In this document: piece by piece, positions 1 through 8,826 of the stretch
How positions within the stretch are numbered: the stretch's first letter is position 1
Layout of the letters: the number at the start of each line of letters is the position of its first letter
Source of the DNA: Methylobacterium sp. J-088
GTDB taxonomy: Bacteria > Pseudomonadota > Alphaproteobacteria > Rhizobiales > Beijerinckiaceae
DNA: 64,000 nucleotides
NCBI RefSeq assembly: GCF_022829295.1
Contig: NZ_JAKSYH010000278.1
Location: 62,001-126,000, forward strand
Direction: 5' to 3'
Position numbers and translations under genes: made by a program
The notes under the pieces: model-generated
What the model was told of the DNA's origin: nothing
What the model saw: only the letters and a program-made list of their open reading frames with translations
Database searches by the model: none

Positions 1-489
1 GGGCGACTGGCACAGGAACGAGATCAGCCGCCGCGCCGCCACCGGGGTCTGGCGGGCGAGTGCCGGATCGCCCCGCCCGGCGATGAAGTCGGCCACGAAG
101 GCGCGGGCATTCGCCCGGGCCAGCGCCGTGTCGGCAGCGCGCAGGTGGCGCAGCCAGCCGAAGCCGTAGAGCTCGTCGGCCCATTCCGGCGAAGGCGGCG
201 CGTAGTCGAACGGCGAGCCGCCGCTCGCCGCGAGCGACCGCCCGGCGAAGACGAACAGCCCCGCGTAGATGTCGTCCGCGAAGGTCGCGTCGGAGGTGCG
301 CAGATCCTGGGGGGCGATCACGAGCCCGGTCACCCGCATCCGGGCGAGGATGTCGGGGGATGCCGTCAGGCTGGCGGCGGCCGCACGGATCGCGCGCGCG
401 GCCTCGCGCGCGACGAGCCGATAGAAGCGCCAGCGGTCAGGCCCCCAAGCCACGCGATCTCCGAGCTGCGCGATCCGACAAGGCCCCAC
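1..489 (-). CDS. Heparinase II/III family protein, N-terminal part (runs off the window)
   Basis: The minus strand is open from about position 528 down to the window edge and codes for a protein whose visible part carries WGPDRWRFYRLVAREAARAI, then AGLFVFAGRSLAASG and ELYGFGWLRHLRAADTALAR. This pattern of an N-terminal amphipathic segment followed by helical-toroid motifs is that of alphaproteobacterial heparinase II/III-like polysaccharide lyases, often found near polysaccharide genes. I chose the GTG at 489 because GAGGG lies about nine bases upstream; GTG at 453 or 525 is possible. The catalytic C-terminal half is outside the window, so activity and substrate cannot be judged. Family call is from recognition of the sequence, not a search. 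Confidence 0.7.
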   Translation of the reverse strand, partial: MGPCRIAQLGDRVAWGPDRWRFYRLVAREAARAIRAAAASLTASPDILARMRVTGLVIAPQDLRTSDATFADDIYAGLFVFAGRSLAASGGSPFDYAPPSPEWADELYGFGWLRHLRAADTALARANARAFVADFIAGRGDPALARQTPVAARRLISFLCQSP

Positions 490-602
490 GGCCCTGAGCC
501 CTCGCGGACGAGGATCGGCTGGCACCCGTTACGTAAGGCTAGAGGGGGCCTCTTAACCGCCGGTTTACGCTATGTCATGCCCGTCGCCCCGCGGGCGAGA
601 TC

Positions 603-1532
603 TCAGCCCGGCCCCAGCGCCGCCGCGAAGGCGCGTAGGTTCGCGCGCATCATGTCCAGGTAGGTCGCTGCCGGGCCATCGGGTCCAGAGAGCGCATCGG
701 AATAGACCTGGCCGCCGATCCGGGCGCCGCTCTCCCGGGCGATCTGTTCCATCTGGCGGGGATCGCTGATGTTCTCTAGGAACACGGCGGGGATTCGATC
801 CTGGCGGATCTGCCGGATGATCGCCGCCACGTCGCGCGGGCTGGCCTCACTGTCGGTCGAGACGCCCTGGGGCGCCACGAACCGCAGACCGTAAGCCGCC
901 GCGAAGTACCCGAAGGCGTCGTGAGTCGTGATGATCCGGCGCCGCTCCGGCGGGATGCCGTCGATCGTGGCGCGCACGGCCCGCTCCAGGGTGTCGAGCT
1001 TGGCGATGTAGGCCGCGGCCGCGTCCCGGTAGGCGTCGGCATGGGCCGGATCGACCTTGGCGAGGCCGTCCCGGATGTTGGCGACGTAGATCCGCACGTT
1101 CGCGATGCTCTGCCACGCATGCGGATCGACCGCATGGTCGCCGTGATCGTGCCCGCCCGCTCCATGGGCATGCTCGTCCTGGGCGGAGATCGGCTTCACC
1201 CCCGCGGAGGCGACCACCACCGGCGCGCGGGTGCCGGAGGCCCGGATCAGCCGGTCGAACCAGCCCTCCAAGCCGAGGCCGTTGACGAACACGATGTCGG
1301 CCTCGGCGAGCTTGCGCGCATCGGCCGGAGTCGGGCTGAAGCCGTGGGCATCGGAGTTGGGCCCGACCAGCGTCGCGACGACCACACGCGTGCCGCCGAC
1401 GGCCCGGACCAGATCGCCCAGGATCGAGAAGCTCGCCACCGCCCGGATCGGGCTCGTCTCCGCCCGGGCTGGCAACGCCAGGCCGAGGGCCAGGATCGCA
1501 AAGCCGGTCCATGCGCGGATCGCAATCCGCAT
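603..1532 (-). CDS. znuA: Metal ABC transporter substrate-binding protein (zinc/manganese type)
   Basis: Periplasmic solute-binding protein of cluster A-I, delivering Zn2+ or Mn2+ to an ABC importer. The first 24 residues form a Sec signal ending at ALPARA. Metal ligands of the family are in place: His63 in DAHGFSPTP, His138 in DPHAW, His204 in TTHDAFGYF and Asp279 in YSDALS. A His/Asp-rich loop at residues 120-134 (DEHAHGAGGHDHGDH) is typical of zinc-specific members. The frame extends upstream to 1568, but the ATG at 1532 begins directly with the signal peptide. No permease or ATPase gene is adjacent; the gene stands alone. The palindrome at 1591-1605 suggests control by a Zur-like repressor. 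Zinc rather than manganese is inferred from the His-rich loop. Confidence 0.85.
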   Translation of the reverse strand: MRIAIRAWTGFAILALGLALPARAETSPIRAVASFSILGDLVRAVGGTRVVVATLVGPNSDAHGFSPTPADARKLAEADIVFVNGLGLEGWFDRLIRASGTRAPVVVASAGVKPISAQDEHAHGAGGHDHGDHAVDPHAWQSIANVRIYVANIRDGLAKVDPAHADAYRDAAAAYIAKLDTLERAVRATIDGIPPERRRIITTHDAFGYFAAAYGLRFVAPQGVSTDSEASPRDVAAIIRQIRQDRIPAVFLENISDPRQMEQIARESGARIGGQVYSDALSGPDGPAATYLDMMRANLRAFAAALGPG

Positions 1533-1590
1533 CGTTTCCGCCATCCCGCACACGGTCACAGCTCCCACTCACGTCCGCGCAGGCCAGTAG

Positions 1591-1605
1591 TGTAACAATG
1601 TTACA
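1591..1605. promoter_or_regulatory. Perfect palindrome upstream of znuA, Zur-like operator candidate
   Basis: TGTAACA-A-TGTTACA is a perfect 7-bp inverted repeat with a one-base centre, about 60 bases upstream of the znuA start. It is an AT-rich island in GC-rich DNA. Alphaproteobacterial Zur sites are short AT-rich palindromes containing GTTA/TAAC arms, so a Zur operator is a reasonable inference; another Fur-family regulator is possible. The divergent Spy-like gene starts about 95 bases to the right. Confidence 0.5.
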
Positions 1606-1700
1606 TACACAAGCGGGATACACGTCCTGCGTTCGATAGGCATCATCGGGCACCCTGGTGGCGGACCCGCCGGTGCCCCGAGCGTGAGACGGAGGTTTCC

Positions 1701-2225
1701 ATGTTCCGACGTTTGAGAGCCACACTCCTCGTCACCGGTGCCCTCGGCCTTGGGCTGGCCGGCGCGGCAGTGGCTCGCGATCATGGGCCCGACGGGTTCC
1801 GCGGGCATGGCCGGTGGAGCGCGCTGAGTCCCGAGGACCGGGCGGCGTTCACGGATGCCCGGATCGCCGCGCTCCATGCCGGCCTGAAGCTCAACGCCGA
1901 TCAGGAGAAGCTGTGGCCACCGGTGGAATCCGCGATCCGTGATATGGCCAAGCTGCGCCAGCAGCGCCGCGAGGCGATGCGCGACCGGCCGAAATTCGCC
2001 GACGATGCCCCCGCAGCCTTGCGGGCCATGGCGGACACCGCAACCGCCCGTGGCGAAGCCCTGCGCAAGCTCGCCGACGCTTCGCAGCCGCTCTACGCCA
2101 GCCTGGACCAGGACCAGAAGCGGCGCGCGATGATCCTCGCCCGGCCGATGGGCGGCCATGGGATGCGGGGCGGCCGGCATCACGGCCCCGACGACGAACA
2201 CGGGCCGCGCGGCGGCGACCGCTGA
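1701..2225 (+). CDS. Spy/CpxP-like (LTXXQ motif) periplasmic protein
   Basis: A 174-residue exported protein with a Sec signal (about residues 1-25, MFRRLRATLLVTGALGLGLAG). The mature part is a charged helical protein with the segment LSPEDRAAFTDARIAALHAG followed by LKLNADQEKLWPPVE; an LxxxQ-type helix like this is the hallmark of the LTXXQ/CpxP/Spy fold, whose members act as ATP-independent periplasmic chaperones or envelope-stress and metal sensors. The tail is His/Gly-rich (GGHGMRGGRHHGPDDEHG), which may bind metal. It is divergent from znuA. GGAGG lies about seven bases before the ATG. Exact role unknown. Confidence 0.75.
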   Translation: MFRRLRATLLVTGALGLGLAGAAVARDHGPDGFRGHGRWSALSPEDRAAFTDARIAALHAGLKLNADQEKLWPPVESAIRDMAKLRQQRREAMRDRPKFADDAPAALRAMADTATARGEALRKLADASQPLYASLDQDQKRRAMILARPMGGHGMRGGRHHGPDDEHGPRGGDR

Positions 2226-2319
2226 GCCATAAACCTTGATCCGCGGCGGCGGCGGCGGCAAACCCGCCTCTGCCGCACCTCCTGCCGGAGGGCGGCGCTG
2301 ATCCGACCCGGTAGGTTTC

Positions 2320-4080
2320 ATGGCGCGCCTTCCCGGCGACACGGCACCCCTCCTCGCCCGACTCTGGCGCACGTGGCTGTACCCGCACCGGGCCACCCTC
2401 GCGGTGGTGCTCGTACTGATCGCGCTGGTCGGCGCGTCGACCGGACTCTACCCGGCGCTGATCAAGGCGGCCTTCGACGCTTTCGACCGCAAGGATTCCG
2501 TGGCGGTCACCTACGGACCGCTGGTTGTGATCGTTGTCACGGCCACGCGTGGTTTTGCGCTCTACGGACAGACGGTGCTGACCAACCGGGTCGTCACCCG
2601 GGTCGAGGCCGACATGCAGGCGGCTTTGTATGGGCACCTGATCGAGTCCGATCTCGCCCAGCTCGGCCGCGAGAGCCCGGCGGCGCTGACCCAGCGCTTC
2701 ACCACCGATTTCGCCTTCATCAAGGAGGCGCTGACCCGCATTTCGACGGTGCTGCTGCGCGACATCGCCATGCTGATTGGCCTCGTGGCGGCGTTGCTCT
2801 GGATGGATCCGGTGCTGACGCTCGTAGCCGGCCTCACGGTGCCGTTCGTGGCTGGACCGATCGGACGGATCGGCAGGAAGCTCCGGCGGGTCTCGACCTC
2901 GACGCAGGAGCAGATGGGCGCCACCGCCAGCCTGATCTCCGAGAGCCTGCAGGGCGCCCGCGTAGCCAAGACCTACGCGATGGAGCCCTACCTGAAGGGC
3001 CGCGCCGCCGAGGCCCTCGACGAGGTGCGCCGCCTCAAGATGAAGGCCGCCAACGCCCGCGGGCGGCTCGATCCGCTGCTCGAAATCGGCGGCGGCATCG
3101 CGGTGGCGGGCGTGCTGGTGCTGGTGGGGCAGCGCGTGCTCGCGGGGGAGAAGACGGTCGGCGACTTCACCGGCTACGTGGCGGCCCTGCTGCTCGCGGC
3201 GCAGCCCGCCCGGGCGCTGGGAAACCTCAACGCCATCCTTCAGGAGGCGGCCGCCGCGCTGCGGCGCTACTTCGATGTGATGGATGAGGCGCCCACGATC
3301 CGCGAGGCGCCCGAGGCCCGGCCACTGATCGTTACGGCCGGTGCGATCCGCTTCGAAGGCGTCCATTTCCGATATCGCCCGGATGCGCCGGCGCTGGAGG
3401 GAATCGACCTTGCGGTGCCTGCGGGCTCGGTTACGGCCCTGGTCGGGCGCTCCGGCTCCGGAAAGTCCTCGCTGCTCAATCTCGTCCCGCGTCTCTACGA
3501 CGTTACCGCCGGACGAGTGACCGTCGACGGACAAGACGTCCGCGCCGTGACGCTGGCTTCGCTGCGCGCGGCGGTGGCGGTGGTCTCGCAGGAGGTCGTG
3601 CTGTTCGATGACACGATTGCCGCCAACATTGGCTTCGGCCGGCCCGGTGCCTCCCGGGGCGAGATCGAGGCGGCAGCGCGCGCCGCCGCGGCCCACGGCT
3701 TCGTCACCGCCCTGCCGGAGGGCTACGCGTTCCGCGTCGGGCCGGGCGGCGGCCGGCTCTCGGGCGGCGAACGGCAGCGGGTGGCCCTGGCGCGCGCCTT
3801 CCTGAAGGACGCGCCGATCCTGCTCCTCGACGAGGCGACCTCGGCCCTCGATTCCGAATCGGAGCGCCTAGTCCAGGAGGCTTTGACCCGGTTGATGCAC
3901 GGCCGCACCACCCTGGTGATCGCCCATCGCCTCTCGACCGTGCGCGAGGCCGATCAGATCGTCGTGATGGAAGCCGGCCGCGTTATCGAGGCCGGGCGGC
4001 ACGACACGCTCCTCGCGTCTGGCGGCGCCTACGCACGCCTGCACCGGCTGCAACTCTCCGAGCCCGCGGCAGCGGAGTGA
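2320..4080 (+). CDS. ABC transporter, fused permease and ATPase (MsbA-like exporter)
   Basis: A 586-residue half-transporter. Residues 1-320 are a six-helix exporter membrane domain (TM segments near 25-45, 65-85, 140-160, 165-180, 255-275 and 280-300). Residues 340-580 are the nucleotide-binding domain: Walker A GRSGSGKS at 376-383, Q-loop SQEVVLFDD, signature LSGGERQRVALARA, Walker B ILLLDEATSALD and H-loop VIAHRLSTV. It should act as a homodimer in the inner membrane. The subtype resembles lipid A flippase MsbA and general multidrug/lipid exporters; no cargo can be read from the neighbours. ATG at 2320 is the first start in frame. Confidence 0.88.
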   Translation: MARLPGDTAPLLARLWRTWLYPHRATLAVVLVLIALVGASTGLYPALIKAAFDAFDRKDSVAVTYGPLVVIVVTATRGFALYGQTVLTNRVVTRVEADMQAALYGHLIESDLAQLGRESPAALTQRFTTDFAFIKEALTRISTVLLRDIAMLIGLVAALLWMDPVLTLVAGLTVPFVAGPIGRIGRKLRRVSTSTQEQMGATASLISESLQGARVAKTYAMEPYLKGRAAEALDEVRRLKMKAANARGRLDPLLEIGGGIAVAGVLVLVGQRVLAGEKTVGDFTGYVAALLLAAQPARALGNLNAILQEAAAALRRYFDVMDEAPTIREAPEARPLIVTAGAIRFEGVHFRYRPDAPALEGIDLAVPAGSVTALVGRSGSGKSSLLNLVPRLYDVTAGRVTVDGQDVRAVTLASLRAAVAVVSQEVVLFDDTIAANIGFGRPGASRGEIEAAARAAAAHGFVTALPEGYAFRVGPGGGRLSGGERQRVALARAFLKDAPILLLDEATSALDSESERLVQEALTRLMHGRTTLVIAHRLSTVREADQIVVMEAGRVIEAGRHDTLLASGGAYARLHRLQLSEPAAAE

Positions 4081-4171
4081 TCCGCATGAACGGCGACACC
4101 GTCATGCGCCGGCTCCGTAGATTCGCGCGCGAGAGCACGCCATAAGAGCCTCAGCCGATGAGGACCCCACC

Positions 4172-5260
4172 GTGAGCGACCTGACGTTCGAGATCCAGAG
4201 CCACCCCGCCCGCCGGACCGCCGAGGAGCGGGCCGCGCTGATGGCGAATCCCGGCTTCGGCAAGGTGTTCACCGACCACATGGTGGTGGCGCGCTATTCG
4301 GCCGGTCGCGGCTGGCACGACGCAACGATCAAGGCCCGTGAGCCGATCCCGCTCGATCCGGCCGCCGCCGTGCTGCACTACGCCCAGGAGATCTTCGAGG
4401 GGCTGAAGGCCTATCGGACCGCCGATGGCGGCGCCGCCCTGTTCCGGCCGGACGCCAATGCGCGCCGCTTCCGCCACTCGGCCGAGCGCCTGGCGATTCC
4501 GCCCTTTCCGGAGGATACCTTCGTCGAGGCGATGCACAAGCTCGTCGAGATCGATCGCGCCTGGATCCCCGACACGGCGGATGGCAGCCTCTATCTCCGC
4601 CCCTTCATGATCGCCACCGAGGCGTTCCTGGGGGTCAAGCCGGCCTCCGAGTACCTGTTCATCACCATCGCGTCGGCGGTGGGCTCGTACTTCAAGGACC
4701 CGAACAGCACCGTCACGGTCTGGGTGTCGGAGCACTATACGCGCGCTGCCCCCGGCGGCACTGGCGCGGCCAAGTGCGGCGGCAATTACGCGGCGAGCCT
4801 CGCGGCGCAGTCGGAGGCCACCGCGCAGGGCTGCGAGCAGGTGGTGTTCCTCGACGCGGTGGAGCGCCGCTACATCGAGGAACTGGGCGGCATGAACGTG
4901 TTCTTCGTGTTCGGCGACGGGACGCTCGTCACGCCCCCGCTTTCGGACAGCATCCTGCACGGCATCACGCGCGATTCGGTGCTCGCCCTCGCGCAGGAGG
5001 CCGGCCTGACCGTGAAGGAGGAGCCCTACGCGATCGACGCGTGGCGCGCCGACGTCCGGGAGGGTCGCCTGACCGAGGCCTTCGCCTGCGGCACCGCCGC
5101 GGTGATCACGCCGATCGGCACCGTGAAGGGCCGCGAGGAGAGCTTCACCATCGGGAACGGCAAGGCCGGGCCGGTGGCCCAACGGCTGCGGAACCTGCTC
5201 GTCGATATCCAGCGGGGCAACACGAATGATGCCCATGGCTGGTTCCAGAAGGTTTTTTGA
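4172..5260 (+). CDS. ilvE: Branched-chain amino acid aminotransferase
   Basis: A 362-residue PLP enzyme that interconverts Leu, Ile and Val with their 2-oxo acids using 2-oxoglutarate. It is the longer type II form, whose usual length is about 360. The Schiff-base lysine is Lys201 in GTGAAKCGGNYAASL, and the family signature continues through EELGGMNVFFVFGDG. The cytoplasmic protein begins with GTG at 4172, supported by GATGAGGA eight bases upstream. The gene follows the ABC exporter by about 90 bases and is followed by a repeat-containing spacer, so it is probably a single-gene unit. Confidence 0.93.
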   Translation: MSDLTFEIQSHPARRTAEERAALMANPGFGKVFTDHMVVARYSAGRGWHDATIKAREPIPLDPAAAVLHYAQEIFEGLKAYRTADGGAALFRPDANARRFRHSAERLAIPPFPEDTFVEAMHKLVEIDRAWIPDTADGSLYLRPFMIATEAFLGVKPASEYLFITIASAVGSYFKDPNSTVTVWVSEHYTRAAPGGTGAAKCGGNYAASLAAQSEATAQGCEQVVFLDAVERRYIEELGGMNVFFVFGDGTLVTPPLSDSILHGITRDSVLALAQEAGLTVKEEPYAIDAWRADVREGRLTEAFACGTAAVITPIGTVKGREESFTIGNGKAGPVAQRLRNLLVDIQRGNTNDAHGWFQKVF

Positions 5261-5331
5261 GACTTCTCAGCCGCTTGCATTGGCAGAGCGTGGATCGAGC
5301 TTGCCCAGCCTGCTCACCGGACCTGCCACGC

Positions 5332-5543
5332 GCCCTCCCTCGCCCCACTGCGGGGGAGGGAGGCCCCCGAAGGGGGTCGGGCCGGGACGACGTCCCGCGA
5401 GAGGGGAGCGTCGGTGCAGAACCCGGCTCCGCCCATCAGGCTGGCCGCGCCCTGTCTCAAACCCGGGTTCCCCTCTTGCGGGACTTCGTCCCGGCCCGAC
5501 CCGGCCTCACGGCCGGCCCACCCTCCCCTGCAGAGGGGGGAGG
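5332..5543. repeat. Intergenic inverted repeat, family B, complete copy
   Basis: A roughly 210-bp element between ilvE and the next gene. Its left part reads GGGGGAGGGAGGCCCCCGAA then GGGGTCGGGC, and its right part is the approximate reverse complement ending CCCTCCCCTGCAGAGGGGGG. A second full copy lies at 58461-58640, with shorter pieces at 10843-10868 and 20080-20130. It can form strong hairpins and may act as terminator or mRNA-stabilising structure. Confidence 0.7.
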
Positions 5544-5554
5544 AAGGCGCGCAC

Positions 5555-7351
5555 ATGACAGACGGGGTCGCCCAGCACACAGAGCCTCCCATCGGACCAT
5601 GGAACCCCGGTGTCCGCTCAGACCTGCCGTCCGCCTTCCTGCCCCTGGTCACCGTCTACCGCCCGGAGCACGTCGAGACGCCGCTGCGCCACGCCCTCGA
5701 TCTCAGCGACCTGTGCGGCCTGCCGGCCCGGCAACTCACGCGATTCCGGGCCAGCCGCCTCGTCGTCCACGAGGTCCTGATTCGGGTCATGTCGGACCTG
5801 TCCGTGCCGGTGGGCGCGGTTTACGCCGATCTCGGCGTGAATTTCCGGGCGATCGTCGCCACGATCCTGCGTGAGGGCGTCGAGCCCCGCCTCGGAGAGG
5901 TCGAGGACGCCCTGACGCGGATCCGCGCCGAGGCCGATGCGGTCCTGGCCCGCGAGATCGCCGCGATTTTGGACGACCCGCCGGCCCCGCCCCCGCCGGA
6001 GCCGCGCTGGCTCGACCGGCTCCTCGGCCGGCGCCCACCCGCGGTCGAGGCGCCGCGCGTGGACCGCGCGACCCGGGCGCTGCTCCACATCGAATCCTGG
6101 CAGCGGCGGGCGTCGGAATCCGGCGACGGCCTCGAGATCGCGGCCTGCGAGGCGCTCCGCACGGTCGTGTCCGGCCTCATCGCCCGACAGAACACCCTGA
6201 TCCGCGACGCGGCGCTGCTGCGCAGCCTCGCCGGGACGCTGGTCTCCAACGGCTACGGCAGCCGCCGGATCGGCGAGCGGATCGAGCCCTGGATCGCCGC
6301 CGTGGTGGAGGCCCGCGGCTACCGCCGGCTCGCCGCCCAGGACCATCCGGTGGTGATGAACGTCAAGGGCGCCTCGGCCTCCGGCAAGAGTACGATCCGC
6401 CCCTATCAGCTCGGTCTTGCCAGACGCCTCGGCATGGCGTGGTCGGACTTCGCGGTGATCACGCCCGATGTCTGGCGCAAGTATCTGCTCGACTACGACA
6501 GCCTCGGGCCCGCCGCCCGCTACGCCGGAACCCTGACGGGCTACGAGGTCGAGATCATCGACATGAAGCTCGACCGCTACGTCACCCGCAAGGCGGCGGA
6601 GCGGCGGATCTCGAACCTGCTGATCGACCGGTTCCGATTCGACAGCTTTCAGGCCGAGGCCGGCTCCGATGGCGGCGGCCAACTGCTCACCCGATTCGGT
6701 GACCGGGTCTACATGCAATTCATGGTCACGCCGCCGGCCGACACCGTGGAGCGGGCTTGGCAGCGCGGCGAGATGTTCGGCCGCTACAAGGCCGTGGAGG
6801 ATCTCCTGGCCCACAATGTCGAGGCCTATACGGGCATGCCGCGCCTGTTCTTCAACTGGGCGCTGTCGCGCGACAAGCAGGTGGTCTGCGAGTTCCTCGA
6901 CAACAGCGTGCCGCTCGGCGATCGCCCGCGGACCATCGCGTTCTGGGCCGACGGGATCCTCAACATCCTCGACGTGAAGGGGCTGATCGACATCGACCGC
7001 TTCCGCAAGGTCGACATTTTCGCACGTGGGCCCGACGCGGTCTTCAAGGGCGCGGACCTTTCGGCATCCGCCAACACCGCCTTCCTGCGGGAATGCCTGC
7101 GCCGGATGACGGCGATCCGCTTCGTTCAACCCGAGACCGGACGGGCGATCCTGCGGCTCGATCGCGGACGGATCACCGGGCTCGACCCCACCGCGTTCGC
7201 GGCTCTCGCCGACGAGCCGGACTGGGTGGCCACCCGCGCGCTGATCGGCCTGCCGGACGACCTCGCAGAGATCCCGATCCTCGAACAGACTTTGCGGCCG
7301 GCGGATCAGCCGACCCTCGGTGCGTGGGGGAGCGATTCCCCATGCCAATAA
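5555..7351 (+). CDS. Large P-loop protein of unknown function, zeta-kinase-like core
   Basis: A 598-residue cytoplasmic protein I cannot name. The first 260 residues are helical and without a recognised domain, with a proline-rich break near 150 (DDPPAPPPPEPRW). A Walker A motif, KGASASGKS, sits near residues 271-279, followed by ITPDVWRKYLLDYDSLGP, RKAAERRISNLLIDRFRFDS and later TPPADTVERAWQRGEMFGRY. The order of P-loop, acidic D-x-W/R segment and basic R-x-R-G segment recalls zeta-toxin/PezT-like small-molecule kinases, but there is no antitoxin gene nearby and the length is twice that of a toxin. The frame opens upstream inside the repeat; ATG at 5555 follows GGGAGGAAGG and is the likely start. 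Promoter and partners are not evident. Confidence 0.7.
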   Translation: MTDGVAQHTEPPIGPWNPGVRSDLPSAFLPLVTVYRPEHVETPLRHALDLSDLCGLPARQLTRFRASRLVVHEVLIRVMSDLSVPVGAVYADLGVNFRAIVATILREGVEPRLGEVEDALTRIRAEADAVLAREIAAILDDPPAPPPPEPRWLDRLLGRRPPAVEAPRVDRATRALLHIESWQRRASESGDGLEIAACEALRTVVSGLIARQNTLIRDAALLRSLAGTLVSNGYGSRRIGERIEPWIAAVVEARGYRRLAAQDHPVVMNVKGASASGKSTIRPYQLGLARRLGMAWSDFAVITPDVWRKYLLDYDSLGPAARYAGTLTGYEVEIIDMKLDRYVTRKAAERRISNLLIDRFRFDSFQAEAGSDGGGQLLTRFGDRVYMQFMVTPPADTVERAWQRGEMFGRYKAVEDLLAHNVEAYTGMPRLFFNWALSRDKQVVCEFLDNSVPLGDRPRTIAFWADGILNILDVKGLIDIDRFRKVDIFARGPDAVFKGADLSASANTAFLRECLRRMTAIRFVQPETGRAILRLDRGRITGLDPTAFAALADEPDWVATRALIGLPDDLAEIPILEQTLRPADQPTLGAWGSDSPCQ

Positions 7352-7400
7352 ACCGGCACAATATCGCCGGCCTGACAGTTCATTCCGTACGTCTCACCCT

Positions 7401-7415
7401 GGTATATTGCATACC
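7401..7415. promoter_or_regulatory. Inverted repeat GGTAT-N5-ATACC upstream of oxlT
   Basis: GGTAT-ATTGC-ATACC lies 76 bases before the oxlT ATG. The same 10 fixed bases with the same spacing occur at 14841-14855 in front of the PAS-frc operon. Symmetry and size fit a dimeric helix-turn-helix regulator, for example of the GntR/FadR type, but the regulator gene is not in the window. Confidence 0.6.
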
Positions 7416-7490
7416 TGGAACGGATGTGCATGATCCGTGGTGCACGAGACGCTGCCGCGAGAGGCCGCGCCGCCCAAGAGAGGCTTAGGG

Positions 7491-8777
7491 ATGGAACACC
7501 AGGATTCGCCGTCGGCGAAATGGTGGCAGCTCGCTTTCGGCGTGATCTGCATGGCCATGATCGCCAACCTCCAATACGGCTGGACGTTGTTCGTCGATCC
7601 GATCGACCAACGTTATCATTGGGGCCGGGCGGCGATCCAGCTCGCCTTCACCTTGTTCGTCGCCACCGAGACCTGGCTGGTGCCGGTCGAGGCGTGGTTC
7701 GTGGACCGCTACGGCCCGAAGATCGTCGTGGCGTTCGGCGGCGTGATGATCGCCCTGGCCTGGACCATCGACGCCTACGCCGACAGCCTGTTCCTTCTCT
7801 ATCTCGGGGCCGTCATTGCCGGCATCGGCGCGGGCTCGGTCTATGGTACCTGCGTGGGCAACGCACTGAAGTGGTTCCCGCATCGGCGCGGCCTCGCGGC
7901 TGGTGCCACGGCAGCCGGATTCGGCGCCGGCGCGGCCATCACGGTGGTGCCGATCGCCCGGATGATCGCCACCAGCGGTTATCAGGACGCGTTCCTGTAT
8001 TTCGGGATCGGTCAGGGCGCCGTGGTCTTCGTGCTCGCCTTCCTGCTGCGCAAGCCGTCGACGATCGCGCAGGTCCAGCGCAAGAGCACGCGCCTGCCCC
8101 AGACCAAGATCGATCGCAGCCCCCGCGAGGCCGTCCGCACTCCGGTCTTCTGGGTCATGTACGCGATGTTCGTGATGGTCGCCTCCGGCGGCCTGATGGC
8201 GGCGGCGCAGATCGCCCCGATCGCCCACGACTTCCAGGTCGCCGGCGTCCCGGTGAGCCTGTTCGGCCTGCAAATGGCGGCGCTGACGCTCGCGATCTCC
8301 CTCGACCGGATCTTCGACGGGTTCGGGCGGCCGTTCTTCGGCTACGTCTCCGACCATATCGGCCGCGAAAACACGATGTTTATCGCCTTCTCGACCGCAG
8401 CGGCAGCGGTGATCGTGCTCCTGACCTACGGCCACAACCCGATGGTCTTCGTATTCGCGACCGCGGTGTATTTCGGGGTGTTCGGCGAGATCTACTCGCT
8501 GTTCCCGGCGACGTGTGGCGACACGTTCGGGTCCAAGTATGCCGCCAGCAACGCCGGCCTGCTCTACACCGCCAAGGGGACCGCAGCCTTCCTCGTGCCC
8601 TTCGCGAGCCTGCTCTCGACGGCCTACGGCTGGTCCGCGGTGTTCACGTTGATCATCGTCCTGAACGTCACGGCGGCAGCCTTGGCCATGTTCCTGCTCC
8701 GCCCGATGCGGGCCCGCTACCTCGCCGAGCCCGAGCCCGCCGCGGCGCTCGCCGCCCGACCGATCCGGGCGGCCTGA
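7491..8777 (+). CDS. oxlT: Oxalate/formate antiporter, MFS
   Basis: A 428-residue twelve-helix major facilitator of the oxalate:formate antiporter family, with MFS loop motifs DRYGPKIVVAFGG after TM2 and DHIGRENTMF in the central/second half. Family members exchange external oxalate for internal formate across the inner membrane. The assignment is supported by oxc starting 50 bases downstream on the same strand. The open frame begins at 7437, but ATG at 7491, with AAGAGAGG eight bases upstream, starts at the characteristic MEHQDSPSAKWWQLAFGV. Likely first gene of an oxlT-oxc operon controlled through the repeat at 7401-7415. Confidence 0.9.
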   Translation: MEHQDSPSAKWWQLAFGVICMAMIANLQYGWTLFVDPIDQRYHWGRAAIQLAFTLFVATETWLVPVEAWFVDRYGPKIVVAFGGVMIALAWTIDAYADSLFLLYLGAVIAGIGAGSVYGTCVGNALKWFPHRRGLAAGATAAGFGAGAAITVVPIARMIATSGYQDAFLYFGIGQGAVVFVLAFLLRKPSTIAQVQRKSTRLPQTKIDRSPREAVRTPVFWVMYAMFVMVASGGLMAAAQIAPIAHDFQVAGVPVSLFGLQMAALTLAISLDRIFDGFGRPFFGYVSDHIGRENTMFIAFSTAAAAVIVLLTYGHNPMVFVFATAVYFGVFGEIYSLFPATCGDTFGSKYAASNAGLLYTAKGTAAFLVPFASLLSTAYGWSAVFTLIIVLNVTAAALAMFLLRPMRARYLAEPEPAAALAARPIRAA

Positions 8778-8826
8778 AGGCCGTCCGCCCCGCCACCCTC
8801 GACATCGACCTTCCGGAGACCCTGCG

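Noticed and set aside
1891..3696. 601-codon minus-strand frame opposite the ABC exporter
   Set aside because: Composition (His/Arg/Gly-rich, no motifs) is that of an antisense shadow; the plus strand has all ABC motifs.
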